A stretch of 64,000 bases of DNA from contig NZ_LR734808.1 of assembly GCF_902506655.1 (NCBI RefSeq), positions 2,046,001-2,110,000 of the forward strand. The letters run 5' to 3'. Of the stretch, positions 55,908-63,910 are shown piece by piece; position 1 is the first letter of the stretch, and each line of letters starts with the position of its first letter. The stretch comes from Marinoscillum sp. 108. GTDB taxonomy: Bacteria; Bacteroidota; Bacteroidia; Cytophagales; Cyclobacteriaceae. The notes beneath the pieces were generated by a model, which did no database searches, was not told the DNA's origin, and saw only the letters and a list, made by a program, of their open reading frames with translations. The translations under genes were made by a program, and so were the position numbers.

Positions 55908-57206
55908 TTACTTTTTGATAAATCTGAAAACATGTCCCTCTGTATGCAGAAAGTAAACACCCGGCATCAATGACTCAATGGAAATTTCGGAGCCGCTACC
56001 GGTCCGAACCACACGGCCTCCCATGTCCAAAACACGGTAGTTTTCTGCTCCTTCCATATGCAGAAGTTTTATCGTGTTGGTAGCAGGATTGGGGTACACC
56101 TCCGGTTTCGGTGCAATAGTCGCATTCAGGACCAGTGCATTTTTAGTATCATCAGGATCATCCGCATTGTCTACATACCCTGCTGGCTGCGCACATCCAT
56201 ATTGACTCACCTCAGGATTACCCAGGCCATCGCCGTCCGCATCCTCAAACCAGTCCACGCAGGTATCTACATTGTTCTGCACATACCCATCAGGTCGCTC
56301 ACAGGCGTAAACAAAGGAATTGGGGTCACCCATACCATCCCCATCGGCATCTTCATACCATGCAGGGCAAGCGCCCATTTCTGATACCTTAAAATCCGCA
56401 AAAAGCACCTCCTCATCGCGGAGAGAATTAATGTCATTCAAACTGCGGTAGATGCCCCACTTGGGCCGCACAAACGAAGACCCTGTTCTCCACATGTCTA
56501 TTTCGTTGCTGGTGTAGCTCAGCACTTCGGTACCATCCAGCAGTTTCAGACTGACATCCAGGGTGCCTGTATTGTCAGCATACTCCACTTTGCAGTAAGC
56601 CTGTACCCATTGGCCTTTGATGAGCGACAGATCGGTGTATGTGACCGTCGTGTAGCTGTTGCTCCCTCTGCCATGAATGAGCTGAAGCTGCTCAGGATCA
56701 CCCTTTCGTGGTGTGATGGTCAGCAGCGGATTCGCAGCATCGTTACCACCCACAGCTTTCAGCTGAAAGAGATGCGTGAAGTTGGTCGAAGGCTGAAAAA
56801 ATTCATCAATCTTAAAAAACCACTCATAAGTGACCACCTCACGCTGAATGGCTTTCAGGTAATCGGGAGAAGGGTCATACGCTTTGATTTCATTCCTTTG
56901 ACGATCCACATTCGTTTCGCATCGGTCAGTATCTATGTCTTTGTGAATGTAAAACTTGAACACGTTCCGTTCGAGCTCGTCATCATACAACTCTTCTATG
57001 TGTTTGAAAACTTCCGTATGGTCACAATCCGGCACCTCCAGGGGCGAGCCGCCCAAAGCACTCTCCAGCAAACTATAGGTATCTCCTGGACCATCGGCCG
57101 ATATGGTAGTGACCGTGGTGTCTTGTGCGATGGATGGATAGTAAAGAAATACACCTGCTAAAATCAATAAGTATTGCTTCCCGAGTCTCAGGTAGTTGTT
57201 CATCAT
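55908..57206 (-). CDS. Jelly-roll polysaccharide-lyase-like protein with calcium repeats and T9SS tail
   Basis: A 432-residue secreted protein. Signal peptide, then a jelly-roll domain (about 55-285) with EWFFKIDEFFQPSTNFTHLFQLKA, PLLTITPRKGDPEQLQLIHG, LSLIKGQWVQAYCKVEYAD and SFVRPKWGIYRSL. The QLK/GQWVQ/KWGIYR pattern resembles heparin lyase I/PL13-like and related alginate or glucuronan lyases, but I cannot name a family. Two thrombospondin-3-like Asp-rich units follow (WYEDADGDGMGDP, WFEDADGDGLGNP), probably calcium-binding linkers, then a T9SS sorting domain (VYPNPATNTIKLL...MPGVYFLHTEGH). An endo-acting surface lyase is a reasonable guess for the start of the pathway. It is the first gene of the regulator-end transcript. 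Confidence 0.72.
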   Translation of the reverse strand: MMNNYLRLGKQYLLILAGVFLYYPSIAQDTTVTTISADGPGDTYSLLESALGGSPLEVPDCDHTEVFKHIEELYDDELERNVFKFYIHKDIDTDRCETNVDRQRNEIKAYDPSPDYLKAIQREVVTYEWFFKIDEFFQPSTNFTHLFQLKAVGGNDAANPLLTITPRKGDPEQLQLIHGRGSNSYTTVTYTDLSLIKGQWVQAYCKVEYADNTGTLDVSLKLLDGTEVLSYTSNEIDMWRTGSSFVRPKWGIYRSLNDINSLRDEEVLFADFKVSEMGACPAWYEDADGDGMGDPNSFVYACERPDGYVQNNVDTCVDWFEDADGDGLGNPEVSQYGCAQPAGYVDNADDPDDTKNALVLNATIAPKPEVYPNPATNTIKLLHMEGAENYRVLDMGGRVVRTGSGSEISIESLMPGVYFLHTEGHVFRFIKK

Positions 57207-57360
57207 ATGAAGTTGGTTGCCAAAAAATTTCAGACCCTAAACCTATTAAGAGCCCGGGTAGTCAGCGTCCGAAACTGGGGGTACAATCGTTCAAAACAGC
57301 TCAAAGGAGTGTTTAAACGATAAATGATTGTAATTTGCATGTAGGAACACAAAACAGAGA
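57207..57360. promoter_or_regulatory. Divergent promoter region (PUL lyase operon and Gfo/Idh/MocA gene)
   Basis: A 154-base gap between the minus-strand lyase-like gene and the plus-strand oxidoreductase gene. Both promoters are expected here. No recognisable consensus, hairpin or repeat stood out. Confidence 0.4.
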
Positions 57361-58359
57361 ATGAACAAGAAAATCAAGGAAAACCAGGTGAATTGGGGCA
57401 TCGTAGGGGTAGGTGATGTATGTGAAGTCAAAAGTGCACCAGCCATGAACCTGGTCGCCAACTCGAGGATAGAGGCGGTCATGCGAAGAAATGCCGACAA
57501 AGCGCAGGACTATGCCAAGCGCCACCAGATCGAAAAATGGTATAGTGATGCCGATGCGCTGATCAATGATCCCAAAGTTAATGCCATCTACATCGCCACT
57601 CCCCCAGATGCACACCTGGAATACACCATCAAAGCGGCCAACGCTGGCAAGCCTGTGTACGTGGAAAAACCCATGGCCCGAACCCATGCCGAGTGTCAGG
57701 AAATGATCTCCGTTTGTGAAAAAGCGGGTGTACCACTCTACGTAGCCTACTACCGCCGGGCCCTCCCCCATTTTCTGAAAATCAAAGAACTGATCGAATC
57801 GGGTGCTATCGGAGACGTTCGGTTTGTAGAAGTGAGGATGTGTAAGCCATTGGTGCCAGACATTATCACCCATCAAACCAATCATTGGCGGGTAAATCCG
57901 GAGGTTTCCGGCGGAGGATACTTTTATGATTTGGCCAGCCATCAGCTGGATTTTCTGGATTTCCTTTTTGGTCCCATCCGAAAGGCCAGCGGATATTCAG
58001 CCAATCAGGGCGGACAATACAAAGCCGAGGATATCGTAACCGCCAGCTTTGAGTTTACCAAAGGGGTGCTCGGTACCGGCAGTTGGTGCTTCGCTTCAGG
58101 AGAAGTGAGTGACAAAGACATTACTACCATTGTAGGCTCCAAAGGGGAGATTTCTTATGTGTCCTTTGGCAAGGCCGAAGTGACGCTGAGGAGAGATGCT
58201 TCTGAAGACAAGGTCTTTTCCTTCGACTTACCCAAACACATACAGCAGCCACTCATTCAGCAGGTGGTGGACGACCTATTGGGCAATGGCATGTGTGTGA
58301 GCACAGGTGTAAGCGGAGCACGTACCAACCAGGTGATGGAATGGATGGCTAATTCGTAA
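57361..58359 (+). CDS. Cytoplasmic Gfo/Idh/MocA-family oxidoreductase
   Basis: A 332-residue NAD(P)-dependent enzyme without signal peptide: Rossmann fold NWGIVGVGDVCEVKSA, IYIATPPDAHLEY, catalytic-Lys motif VEKPMARTHAEC, then YYRRALPHFLKIKELI and GGGYFYDLASHQLDFLDFLFG. It resembles the sugar-dehydrogenase or 1,5-anhydrofructose-reductase-like branch, unlike the Tat-exported member at 12508-13641. It likely acts on a monosaccharide or uronate from the PUL. The end overlaps the convergent barrel gene by 11 bases. Confidence 0.88.
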   Translation: MNKKIKENQVNWGIVGVGDVCEVKSAPAMNLVANSRIEAVMRRNADKAQDYAKRHQIEKWYSDADALINDPKVNAIYIATPPDAHLEYTIKAANAGKPVYVEKPMARTHAECQEMISVCEKAGVPLYVAYYRRALPHFLKIKELIESGAIGDVRFVEVRMCKPLVPDIITHQTNHWRVNPEVSGGGYFYDLASHQLDFLDFLFGPIRKASGYSANQGGQYKAEDIVTASFEFTKGVLGTGSWCFASGEVSDKDITTIVGSKGEISYVSFGKAEVTLRRDASEDKVFSFDLPKHIQQPLIQQVVDDLLGNGMCVSTGVSGARTNQVMEWMANS

Positions 58360-59221
58360 GTCTCCAAACCACTCCCACTTCTACCCCCAGCACCTCAGTG
58401 GTGACATCATTCAGTCGTGTTTTGGGTGTGGACTGGTCTTTTTTGTAGACGGTATCGATCCCCATGCCTGTGGTCCAATAACCGTAGGAAGGTCGTACCT
58501 CCACACACAATCCCCCAGACATTTTGTAAGACATGACCAATTGATTTTCAAGTCCGAAACCTTTGGCTCGATGCCTGAAACTCACCGGATGCTGGAAACG
58601 CTCGATCAGGTTCCAGTTGCCGGTGGCATGGTATCGCACCTGATGATAAGTGGTTTTGAGGGTGATCCCAAAGGCGCTTTCGGCCAGCAATTGCAACCTA
58701 CCTGTGAGTAGCGGTCCATACCATTGATTGGTATAAGAGCTACGCAATCCCATCTTTTCATTGAGCAGAAAAAAGCGCTGGCTCATAAGTCCGTAGCCCC
58801 CACCAAGGGTGAAGGTCATGCTTTTCCTTTTGCACACCTGATACAATAAGCCGCCCTGACTGGCCAGGGTATATCCCTTCCCGGCATCCTCTTTGGCAAA
58901 AAACACACGTCCGGTACGATCATCCCCCTCATAGTCACTATCGGTGACGCTCCCTTGCACCAATAATTGATGCTGGTGCTCAGCGAAAGCTACTATCCTG
59001 TCTGTGATGGGATGTTGGTAGGCTACCAGGGCTCCTACTCCCATCACACGTTGCCATTTCAGTTCTGAAAAAATATTGGGCGAGGTGCCATTGAGGTTGC
59101 CTGCTATGGACCAGGTGAGGCTTTGCCGGGTATAGCTCATCCCTGCGGTCAGTTGGGTCTGTCCGTGAGCAATAAGTTCCGCAACGAACAAATTGAAGAA
59201 TATGATGAGTCTTATTTTCAT
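58349..59221 (-). CDS. Outer-membrane beta-barrel protein
   Basis: I start the gene at the ATG read from 59221 (MKIRLIIFFNLFVAELIAHGQ), which gives a signal peptide; a start at 59266 adds 15 residues not typical of one. About 290 residues of alternating aromatic/polar strands with GGGYGLMSQRFF, LVMSYKMSGGLCVEVRPSYGYW and ending VGVVWRLTN point to an outer-membrane barrel. SPNIFSELKWQRVMG near residue 50 is reminiscent of omptin-like barrels, but I cannot claim peptidase residues. Possibly PUL-linked, since it lies between the oxidoreductase and the PL14/20-like gene. Confidence 0.68.
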   Translation of the reverse strand: MKIRLIIFFNLFVAELIAHGQTQLTAGMSYTRQSLTWSIAGNLNGTSPNIFSELKWQRVMGVGALVAYQHPITDRIVAFAEHQHQLLVQGSVTDSDYEGDDRTGRVFFAKEDAGKGYTLASQGGLLYQVCKRKSMTFTLGGGYGLMSQRFFLLNEKMGLRSSYTNQWYGPLLTGRLQLLAESAFGITLKTTYHQVRYHATGNWNLIERFQHPVSFRHRAKGFGLENQLVMSYKMSGGLCVEVRPSYGYWTTGMGIDTVYKKDQSTPKTRLNDVTTEVLGVEVGVVWRLTN

Positions 59222-59311
59222 AAAAACAAGCACTGTCCCAGTGCCTTGGAGAGTTCCATCCGACAAGCTCCTGTGATCTGCTCTCCTCCTCCCCGGGACA
59301 GTGCTCTGGGT

Positions 59312-60190
59312 TTAGCTACTGATTCTTGCCCATTTCAAGTCATCAAAATAGATGTAACCTGTGCTACTGGAACCCCAGTAACTCTGGCTTCCACCTCTGA
59401 ACACAGAGTAGTACAGTCCCTTTACTTTTCGCTTAGAGTCAGAAGAAGCCCATTTGATGTTGTCTCTTCTCAAAACAGTGCTTCCATTCACTTTCATCTC
59501 GGCGGTGCCATTGTAGGAACTTCCTGTATTAGATTTCATATAAAACCCAATGGTGTACCAGGTACCTCTGGACAATGCTCCGGAGCTCGGATATGTAGCA
59601 CCAAATGACTCACCGCAGTTGCTGGTCATGCCCTGATGATATAGATAGGGCTGGAAATACACCCGGCTGTCACTAGAGTTTGGCGAATACCACATGGCGC
59701 GCATGCTGCCTCCGTTTCCGGCCTGGGCATCACTGGCTCTGCAGCCTGTCACTCCATCGCCTACCTGAAAGCCCCAACCTACTTTGCCACCACGGCTCCA
59801 GTCAAACTGGCTGTGGAATCTCACTTTATACTCCAGCCAGTACTCTGTACCGTCCGAAACATCAATTCTGGACTCCATACCCCCGGAGGTTCCCACTACA
59901 TTCGCTGCCAGGGTGATTCGAAGGGTATTAGAAGAAATGTAGGTAGCCCCTGCATCCCAGCCGGAAACATTCCCGAAATCGGAAGAAGCGGTGGAGGATG
60001 AAACCTGCCCATTGGAGCGGGTGAAATAAACCTCACGGCTGGAGTAGATCGCCCGAGCCTCAGTGGCTGCATCTGCATCGATGATGGCCGAGGGCTCCGT
60101 GACGTCCTCCTGGCAGCCCGTAAAGAGCAGGCCAAAGCCCAGAATAGCACACAGGCTCAGGGCCTTCAATTGGTGTTGATTGTTGATCAT
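59312..60190 (-). CDS. PL14/PL20-like polysaccharide lyase, lipoprotein (putative glucuronan lyase)
   Basis: A 292-residue lipoprotein (LLFTGC lipobox). After a linker, a jelly-roll domain shows the lyase pattern: WLEYKVRFHSQFDWSRGGKVGWGFQVGDG, an Arg/Met strand GGSMRAMWYSP, QPYLYHQGM, GTWYTIGFYMKSN, and YYSVFRGGSQSYWG with a terminal YIYFDDLKW. The GGKxxGxxxG and MRAMW blocks match PL14 and PL20 enzymes (alginate and glucuronan lyases). Such enzymes cut uronate chains by elimination, producing the unsaturated ends that GH88 removes. Upstream of it on the same strand (69 bases) is the beta-lactamase-fold gene. The family is likely; the exact uronan is inferred from context. Confidence 0.85.
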   Translation of the reverse strand: MINNQHQLKALSLCAILGFGLLFTGCQEDVTEPSAIIDADAATEARAIYSSREVYFTRSNGQVSSSTASSDFGNVSGWDAGATYISSNTLRITLAANVVGTSGGMESRIDVSDGTEYWLEYKVRFHSQFDWSRGGKVGWGFQVGDGVTGCRASDAQAGNGGSMRAMWYSPNSSDSRVYFQPYLYHQGMTSNCGESFGATYPSSGALSRGTWYTIGFYMKSNTGSSYNGTAEMKVNGSTVLRRDNIKWASSDSKRKVKGLYYSVFRGGSQSYWGSSSTGYIYFDDLKWARISS

Positions 60191-60259
60191 GGTAATCGTT
60201 TTTAATTGGTTAGAAATAAATAAATGATCCTGTCAAAGAATCGTGGTTGGAAAATTTCT

Positions 60260-61780
60260 TTAGGATGAAGCCTGATTCTCCTGAGCCACTGCGAGCTGCT
60301 CTCGCAGAAAGCTTACATAGGGAGAATTCATGGACGGCCTCAGTTTCATGGCCTCTTCAAAGTGTGTTTTTGCCTCGGCCAGGAGACCCGAAGTAAGGAG
60401 GGCCTCAGCCAGGTTCAGATGTGCCTCTGGAGATTCAGGATAAAGCTGGACAGCGTGCAGAAATACCTCGGTGGCATCTTCCATTCGGGAAAGCCTGTGC
60501 AGAAGATTGACCCCCAGTTGCCCCAGTAAAGCAGGCCCCATCAGGTAATCGCCCCCGCCTGCCATCATCAGGCTGTCGTGCCAGGCCAATACTTCCTCCA
60601 GGCAGCGTCCCTCATTGAGTTTTCGGCTCATAGCGATGTGAATGGGATATTTCACTGTACTCAGCGATGCCCCATGCAGGTGATCGAGAATGTGCTCGCT
60701 AATGACAGAGGGATTAAAATCGTCAGAGGTGTTGGAGAGTACCATCACTGCCATTTCCTCTGCGGGAATCACACTGAGGTCACCACTGAAGCCGCCAGCA
60801 TTCCAGCTGTTGTGAAATACCCGCATGCCTTCCGAGTCTCTGATCTCCCAGCCATAACCCTTGTAGGTATTTTCTCCGGTTTTGTAGTGGGCAGTCATCA
60901 GCTGATCAATAGAAGCCGATGAAAGACCTCCCTGAACCGTGTCTGTTCTCAAAACCATTTGCATCCATTTGGCCATATCGCCCACTGTAGTATGCAGGCC
61001 AAAGCTCCCCGCATTTTCGCGGGTATATGGATAAATCTCCGATTCCCTGAGGTCATAGCTGATCCAGTTGAGGATCTCATGTGGCCGGGCCAGCTCTGCC
61101 GATGAAGTATCCGGAAAGAAGCTGGAGTGGCGCATCCCAAGAGGCGCCAGCGTTTCGGCATGTACCACCTCTTCGAAAGACTTCTGCTCAGACTTGGCCA
61201 TCAGATCGGCCAGGATATCATAGTTATAAGGCGACCGTTTGCATTGGGTGCCGGGCGCAAACATTACATCCTGAAAAATAATGCTGCGAGTGGTGGCCTC
61301 CAATGCGTCCTCCTCATAGGCCGGCATATCCCAGGCCGGATTGAAATGAGGAATACCAGAAGTGTGGGTAAGCAGATGATGTGCTGAAATGCGCTGGTAG
61401 TCCCCCTGCATCTGAAAGTAGGGCAGCTCCCTGACCACCGGGTCCTGCAAGCTGAGTTTGCCTACTTGCTGCAGACGAAGTGCTGTACTCGCCACCAACA
61501 GCTCTGAGAATCCTCCGGCGAAAAACACCGTGGAATCTGTAAATGGTATCTTCCTGGCCAGATCACTGTAGCCAGTGGTAAGGTAATAGGCCGTATCGCG
61601 TGTGACCACCACTACAGCCATAGCGGGCAGCGGATAGGTTTGAACTACTGATTGGGTAAAACTTTTGAGTGCCGGAATGTCCAGGCGTGCTTTATAAGAG
61701 GAAGTATCCTGTACCGGGCTGCATTGGGTGAGTGCGAGGCAAAAAAAGACGAGTGAGCAGATTCTTCTATCAAGTACCAT
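60260..61780 (-). CDS. Beta-lactamase/PBP-fold protein with lost catalytic residues, lipoprotein, TPR C-terminus
   Basis: A 506-residue protein with lipobox signal (CLALTQC) and a class-C-beta-lactamase-like fold: FFAGGFSELLVASTALRLQ, LLTHTSGIPHF, VLSNTSDDF. The active-site motif SxxK is replaced: the Ser position is Gly90 and the Lys is Glu93, in an ungapped match. The YxN motif reads Arg182-Ser-Pro184 where active enzymes have Tyr-Ser-Asn. The catalytic nucleophile, base and Tyr are therefore missing, so it is probably a pseudoenzyme acting as a binding or structural partner. Residues about 400-500 form TPR-like helices. It sits upstream of the PL14/20-like gene. Confidence 0.82.
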   Translation of the reverse strand: MVLDRRICSLVFFCLALTQCSPVQDTSSYKARLDIPALKSFTQSVVQTYPLPAMAVVVVTRDTAYYLTTGYSDLARKIPFTDSTVFFAGGFSELLVASTALRLQQVGKLSLQDPVVRELPYFQMQGDYQRISAHHLLTHTSGIPHFNPAWDMPAYEEDALEATTRSIIFQDVMFAPGTQCKRSPYNYDILADLMAKSEQKSFEEVVHAETLAPLGMRHSSFFPDTSSAELARPHEILNWISYDLRESEIYPYTRENAGSFGLHTTVGDMAKWMQMVLRTDTVQGGLSSASIDQLMTAHYKTGENTYKGYGWEIRDSEGMRVFHNSWNAGGFSGDLSVIPAEEMAVMVLSNTSDDFNPSVISEHILDHLHGASLSTVKYPIHIAMSRKLNEGRCLEEVLAWHDSLMMAGGGDYLMGPALLGQLGVNLLHRLSRMEDATEVFLHAVQLYPESPEAHLNLAEALLTSGLLAEAKTHFEEAMKLRPSMNSPYVSFLREQLAVAQENQASS

Positions 61781-62374
61781 AATTGCGATATTGTGTTCAT
61801 TGCAATTTGACCGGTATTTTATACTCCAAAATTCACAAATAGGTATAAAATAGTACGTTTGATTGGGGTATTTTCAAAATATAAAAAGGTCGCTGCCTTT
61901 CTCTCAGACGAATAGGAAGGAGAATCTCATCCAGTCAGAAGCTCTCAGATTCGATAACAGGCATTTTCTTCCCATCTGTCATGGTGAGCTCCGTCGTACC
62001 ATCAGACAGATGGTAAGGTAGATCGATATAATAAGGCATTGTCTTACTCTTCGAGGAGATCAGAGTGACAATGCCCATAGACGCTTTGCCTTGAAAATGT
62101 CATACTAAAATCAGAATAACAATGCCAGACTCAGCGTGATAATGCCAGAGATAGAAAATGTCATGCTGAGCTCCGTCGAAGCATCAGACATTTTCACTTT
62201 CTGGTATAAGCTATCGAAAGAGTGACAATGCCTGGATCAGCGTGAAAAGGTCATTTCTTATCCTATTTGCTCCATGTAGGTGTGCAGACACACCTCCCAA
62301 TACACCAAACCGACACACACGGCAATTACACCGTATATTGCCGAATCATCCGAACTATTACTTGTAAAAACACC
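61781..62374. repeat. Gene-free stretch with repeat family copy A and hairpins
   Basis: 61922-62004 is a repeat unit whose counterpart lies at 63757-63829 in the same orientation (GAATCTCATCCAGTCAGA, AGATTCGATA, CAGGCATTTTCTTCCCATCT shared). Two hairpins follow: CCATCTGTC/GACAGATGG near 61991-62032, and GAAAATGTCATGC/GCATCAGACATTTTC at 62154-62195, whose loop contains GAGCTCCGTCGAA. These last units recur near 63818-63846. No gene found except the possible extended start of the antiporter. Confidence 0.75.
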
Positions 62375-63625
62375 ATGAGTATCTTCAACATTATCACAAT
62401 CCTGATTATCCTTTCGGCCATTTTTGCATTCATCAATACCAAATTCCTGAAACTGCCTTTTACCATTGGCCTGATGATCATTGCCATTGTTTTCACTGTA
62501 GGGATCACCATTTTGGGAAGTTTTAATCATTACATCCTGGATGAAGCCAAGCTACTGATCCAATCGGTAGATTTTGAGACGGCACTGCTTGATGTAATGC
62601 TCAGCTTCTTGCTGTTTGCCGGGGCCTTACACACCAAACTTGATGCTCTCAAAAAGCAAAAAGGGCCCATTGCTCTTTTTGCCACCATTGGCGTAGTACT
62701 CTCTACTTTTCTGATCGGCACCATGATGTATTATTTATTCATGGCCTTTAGCTATCCCATCGATTACGTATACTGTCTTCTTTTTGGTGCCCTCATCTCT
62801 CCTACCGACCCCATTGCGGTCTTGGGAATATTGAAGGAAGCCAATGCCCCCAAGAAGCTCGAGACCAAGATTGTGGGCGAGTCGTTGTTTAACGATGGCG
62901 TGGGTGTGGTCATTTTCATTGTACTTTTCAAAATCGCTCAACAAGGACTGGATTCCATGAGTTTTACCGATGTGAGTTTGTTGTTTGTGTCGGAAGTAGC
63001 TGGGGGGCTTATACTTGGCTTACTGGCAGGCTGGGGTGCTTTCCGGTTGATGAAAGTCATAGATCATTATGAAACGGAGGTGATCATTACTTTGGCGTTG
63101 GTCATGGGCGTTTCTGCTTTGGCCCATTACTTACACGTATCCGGACCACTCGCTGTAGTGGTAGCCGGGATTTTTCTTGGCAACAAAGCCCCAAAAATCG
63201 CCTGGTCAGACAATACGCACTTGTATGTTGACAAATTTTGGGAGCTCATAGACGTCCTGCTCAATGCCGTTCTTTTTGTGTTGATCGGACTTGAATTACT
63301 GGTTGTCACTATGAATGGTGCCTATTTCCTGTTTGGCTTGATGGCTATTCCTCTGGCACTTTTGGCAAGGTATATTGCGCTCTCTGGCCCTGTGGCCATT
63401 TTTAAAAACAAACTGAACTTCATCCCCCAATCGAACCTAATCATGACCTGGGGCGGTATCAGAGGGGGTATTTCTATAGCTTTGGCTTTGTCCTTGGAAC
63501 CTCAGATGGGGCGTGAGCTCTTCCTTACCGTCACCTATGTGATCGTGGTATTCTCTATCATCGTTCAGGGGTTAACCATCGCTCCTTTGGTGAAGAAGGT
63601 TTTGAAGGGTTCGGAACCTGATTAA
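62375..63625 (+). CDS. CPA1-family Na+(K+)/H+ antiporter (NhaP-like)
   Basis: I choose the ATG at 62375 (MSIFNIITILIILSAIFAFIN); a longer frame from 62267 would add 36 hydrophilic residues with no family support. About 416 residues, 12 predicted membrane helices and CPA1 motifs: SPTDPIAVLGILKEANAPKKLETKIVGESLFNDGVGVVIFIVLF (ion-binding Asp of the GVGVV block), AHYLHVSGPLAVVVAGIFLGN, and MTWGGIRGGISIALALSL. It exchanges cations for protons in the inner membrane. It is flanked by copies of the same repeat. No link to the PUL is implied. Confidence 0.93.
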   Translation: MSIFNIITILIILSAIFAFINTKFLKLPFTIGLMIIAIVFTVGITILGSFNHYILDEAKLLIQSVDFETALLDVMLSFLLFAGALHTKLDALKKQKGPIALFATIGVVLSTFLIGTMMYYLFMAFSYPIDYVYCLLFGALISPTDPIAVLGILKEANAPKKLETKIVGESLFNDGVGVVIFIVLFKIAQQGLDSMSFTDVSLLFVSEVAGGLILGLLAGWGAFRLMKVIDHYETEVIITLALVMGVSALAHYLHVSGPLAVVVAGIFLGNKAPKIAWSDNTHLYVDKFWELIDVLLNAVLFVLIGLELLVVTMNGAYFLFGLMAIPLALLARYIALSGPVAIFKNKLNFIPQSNLIMTWGGIRGGISIALALSLEPQMGRELFLTVTYVIVVFSIIVQGLTIAPLVKKVLKGSEPD

Positions 63626-63756
63626 TAGATTTCCTTTTTTCTCCATAGAGGTGCACACATCAATCCTCCGAAAAGAAAATCCCATTTCTTGTGCCCAAAT
63701 TGTAATCCGAAAGCGGATGAGTATCGCCGTTTGGAACCGTCATCCCGCGCAGGCGG

Positions 63757-63846
63757 GAATCTCATCCAGTCAGAGGCTCTCAGATTCGATAGCAGGCATT
63801 TTCTTCCCATCTGGGGTGAGCTCCGTCGAAGGATCAGACATTTTCA
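63757..63846. repeat. Repeat family copy B
   Basis: Matches copy A at 61922-62004 over its main length and then continues with GTGAGCTCCGTCGAAGGATCAGACATTTTCAC, which resembles 62161-62195. It lies between the antiporter and the T9SS gene tail, so a dispersed repeat brackets the antiporter gene. Confidence 0.8.
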
Positions 63847-63854
63847 CCTACAAA

Positions 63855-63886
63855 AAATAAACCGGAACCCAAAAGGGCTCCGGCTT
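63855..63886 (-). terminator. Terminator of the T9SS gene at the window end (minus strand)
   Basis: ACCGGAACCC at 63861-63870 and GGGCTCCGGC at 63875-63884 form a GC-rich stem with one internal mismatch; on the minus strand it is followed by a T-rich run. It lies about 25 bases after the partial gene's stop codon. Confidence 0.75.
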
Positions 63887-63910
63887 AACAAAATTCCGAG
63901 TAAACTCAGA

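Noticed and set aside
41606-60190. An ulvan- or fucoidan-type PUL
   Set aside because: There is no sulfatase and no known ulvan-lyase pattern, while the lyase motifs visible fit non-sulfated uronans.
62267-62374. Extended N-terminus of the antiporter from an upstream start
   Set aside because: The 36 added residues are hydrophilic and Cys/His-rich, and the family begins at the MSIFNI start.
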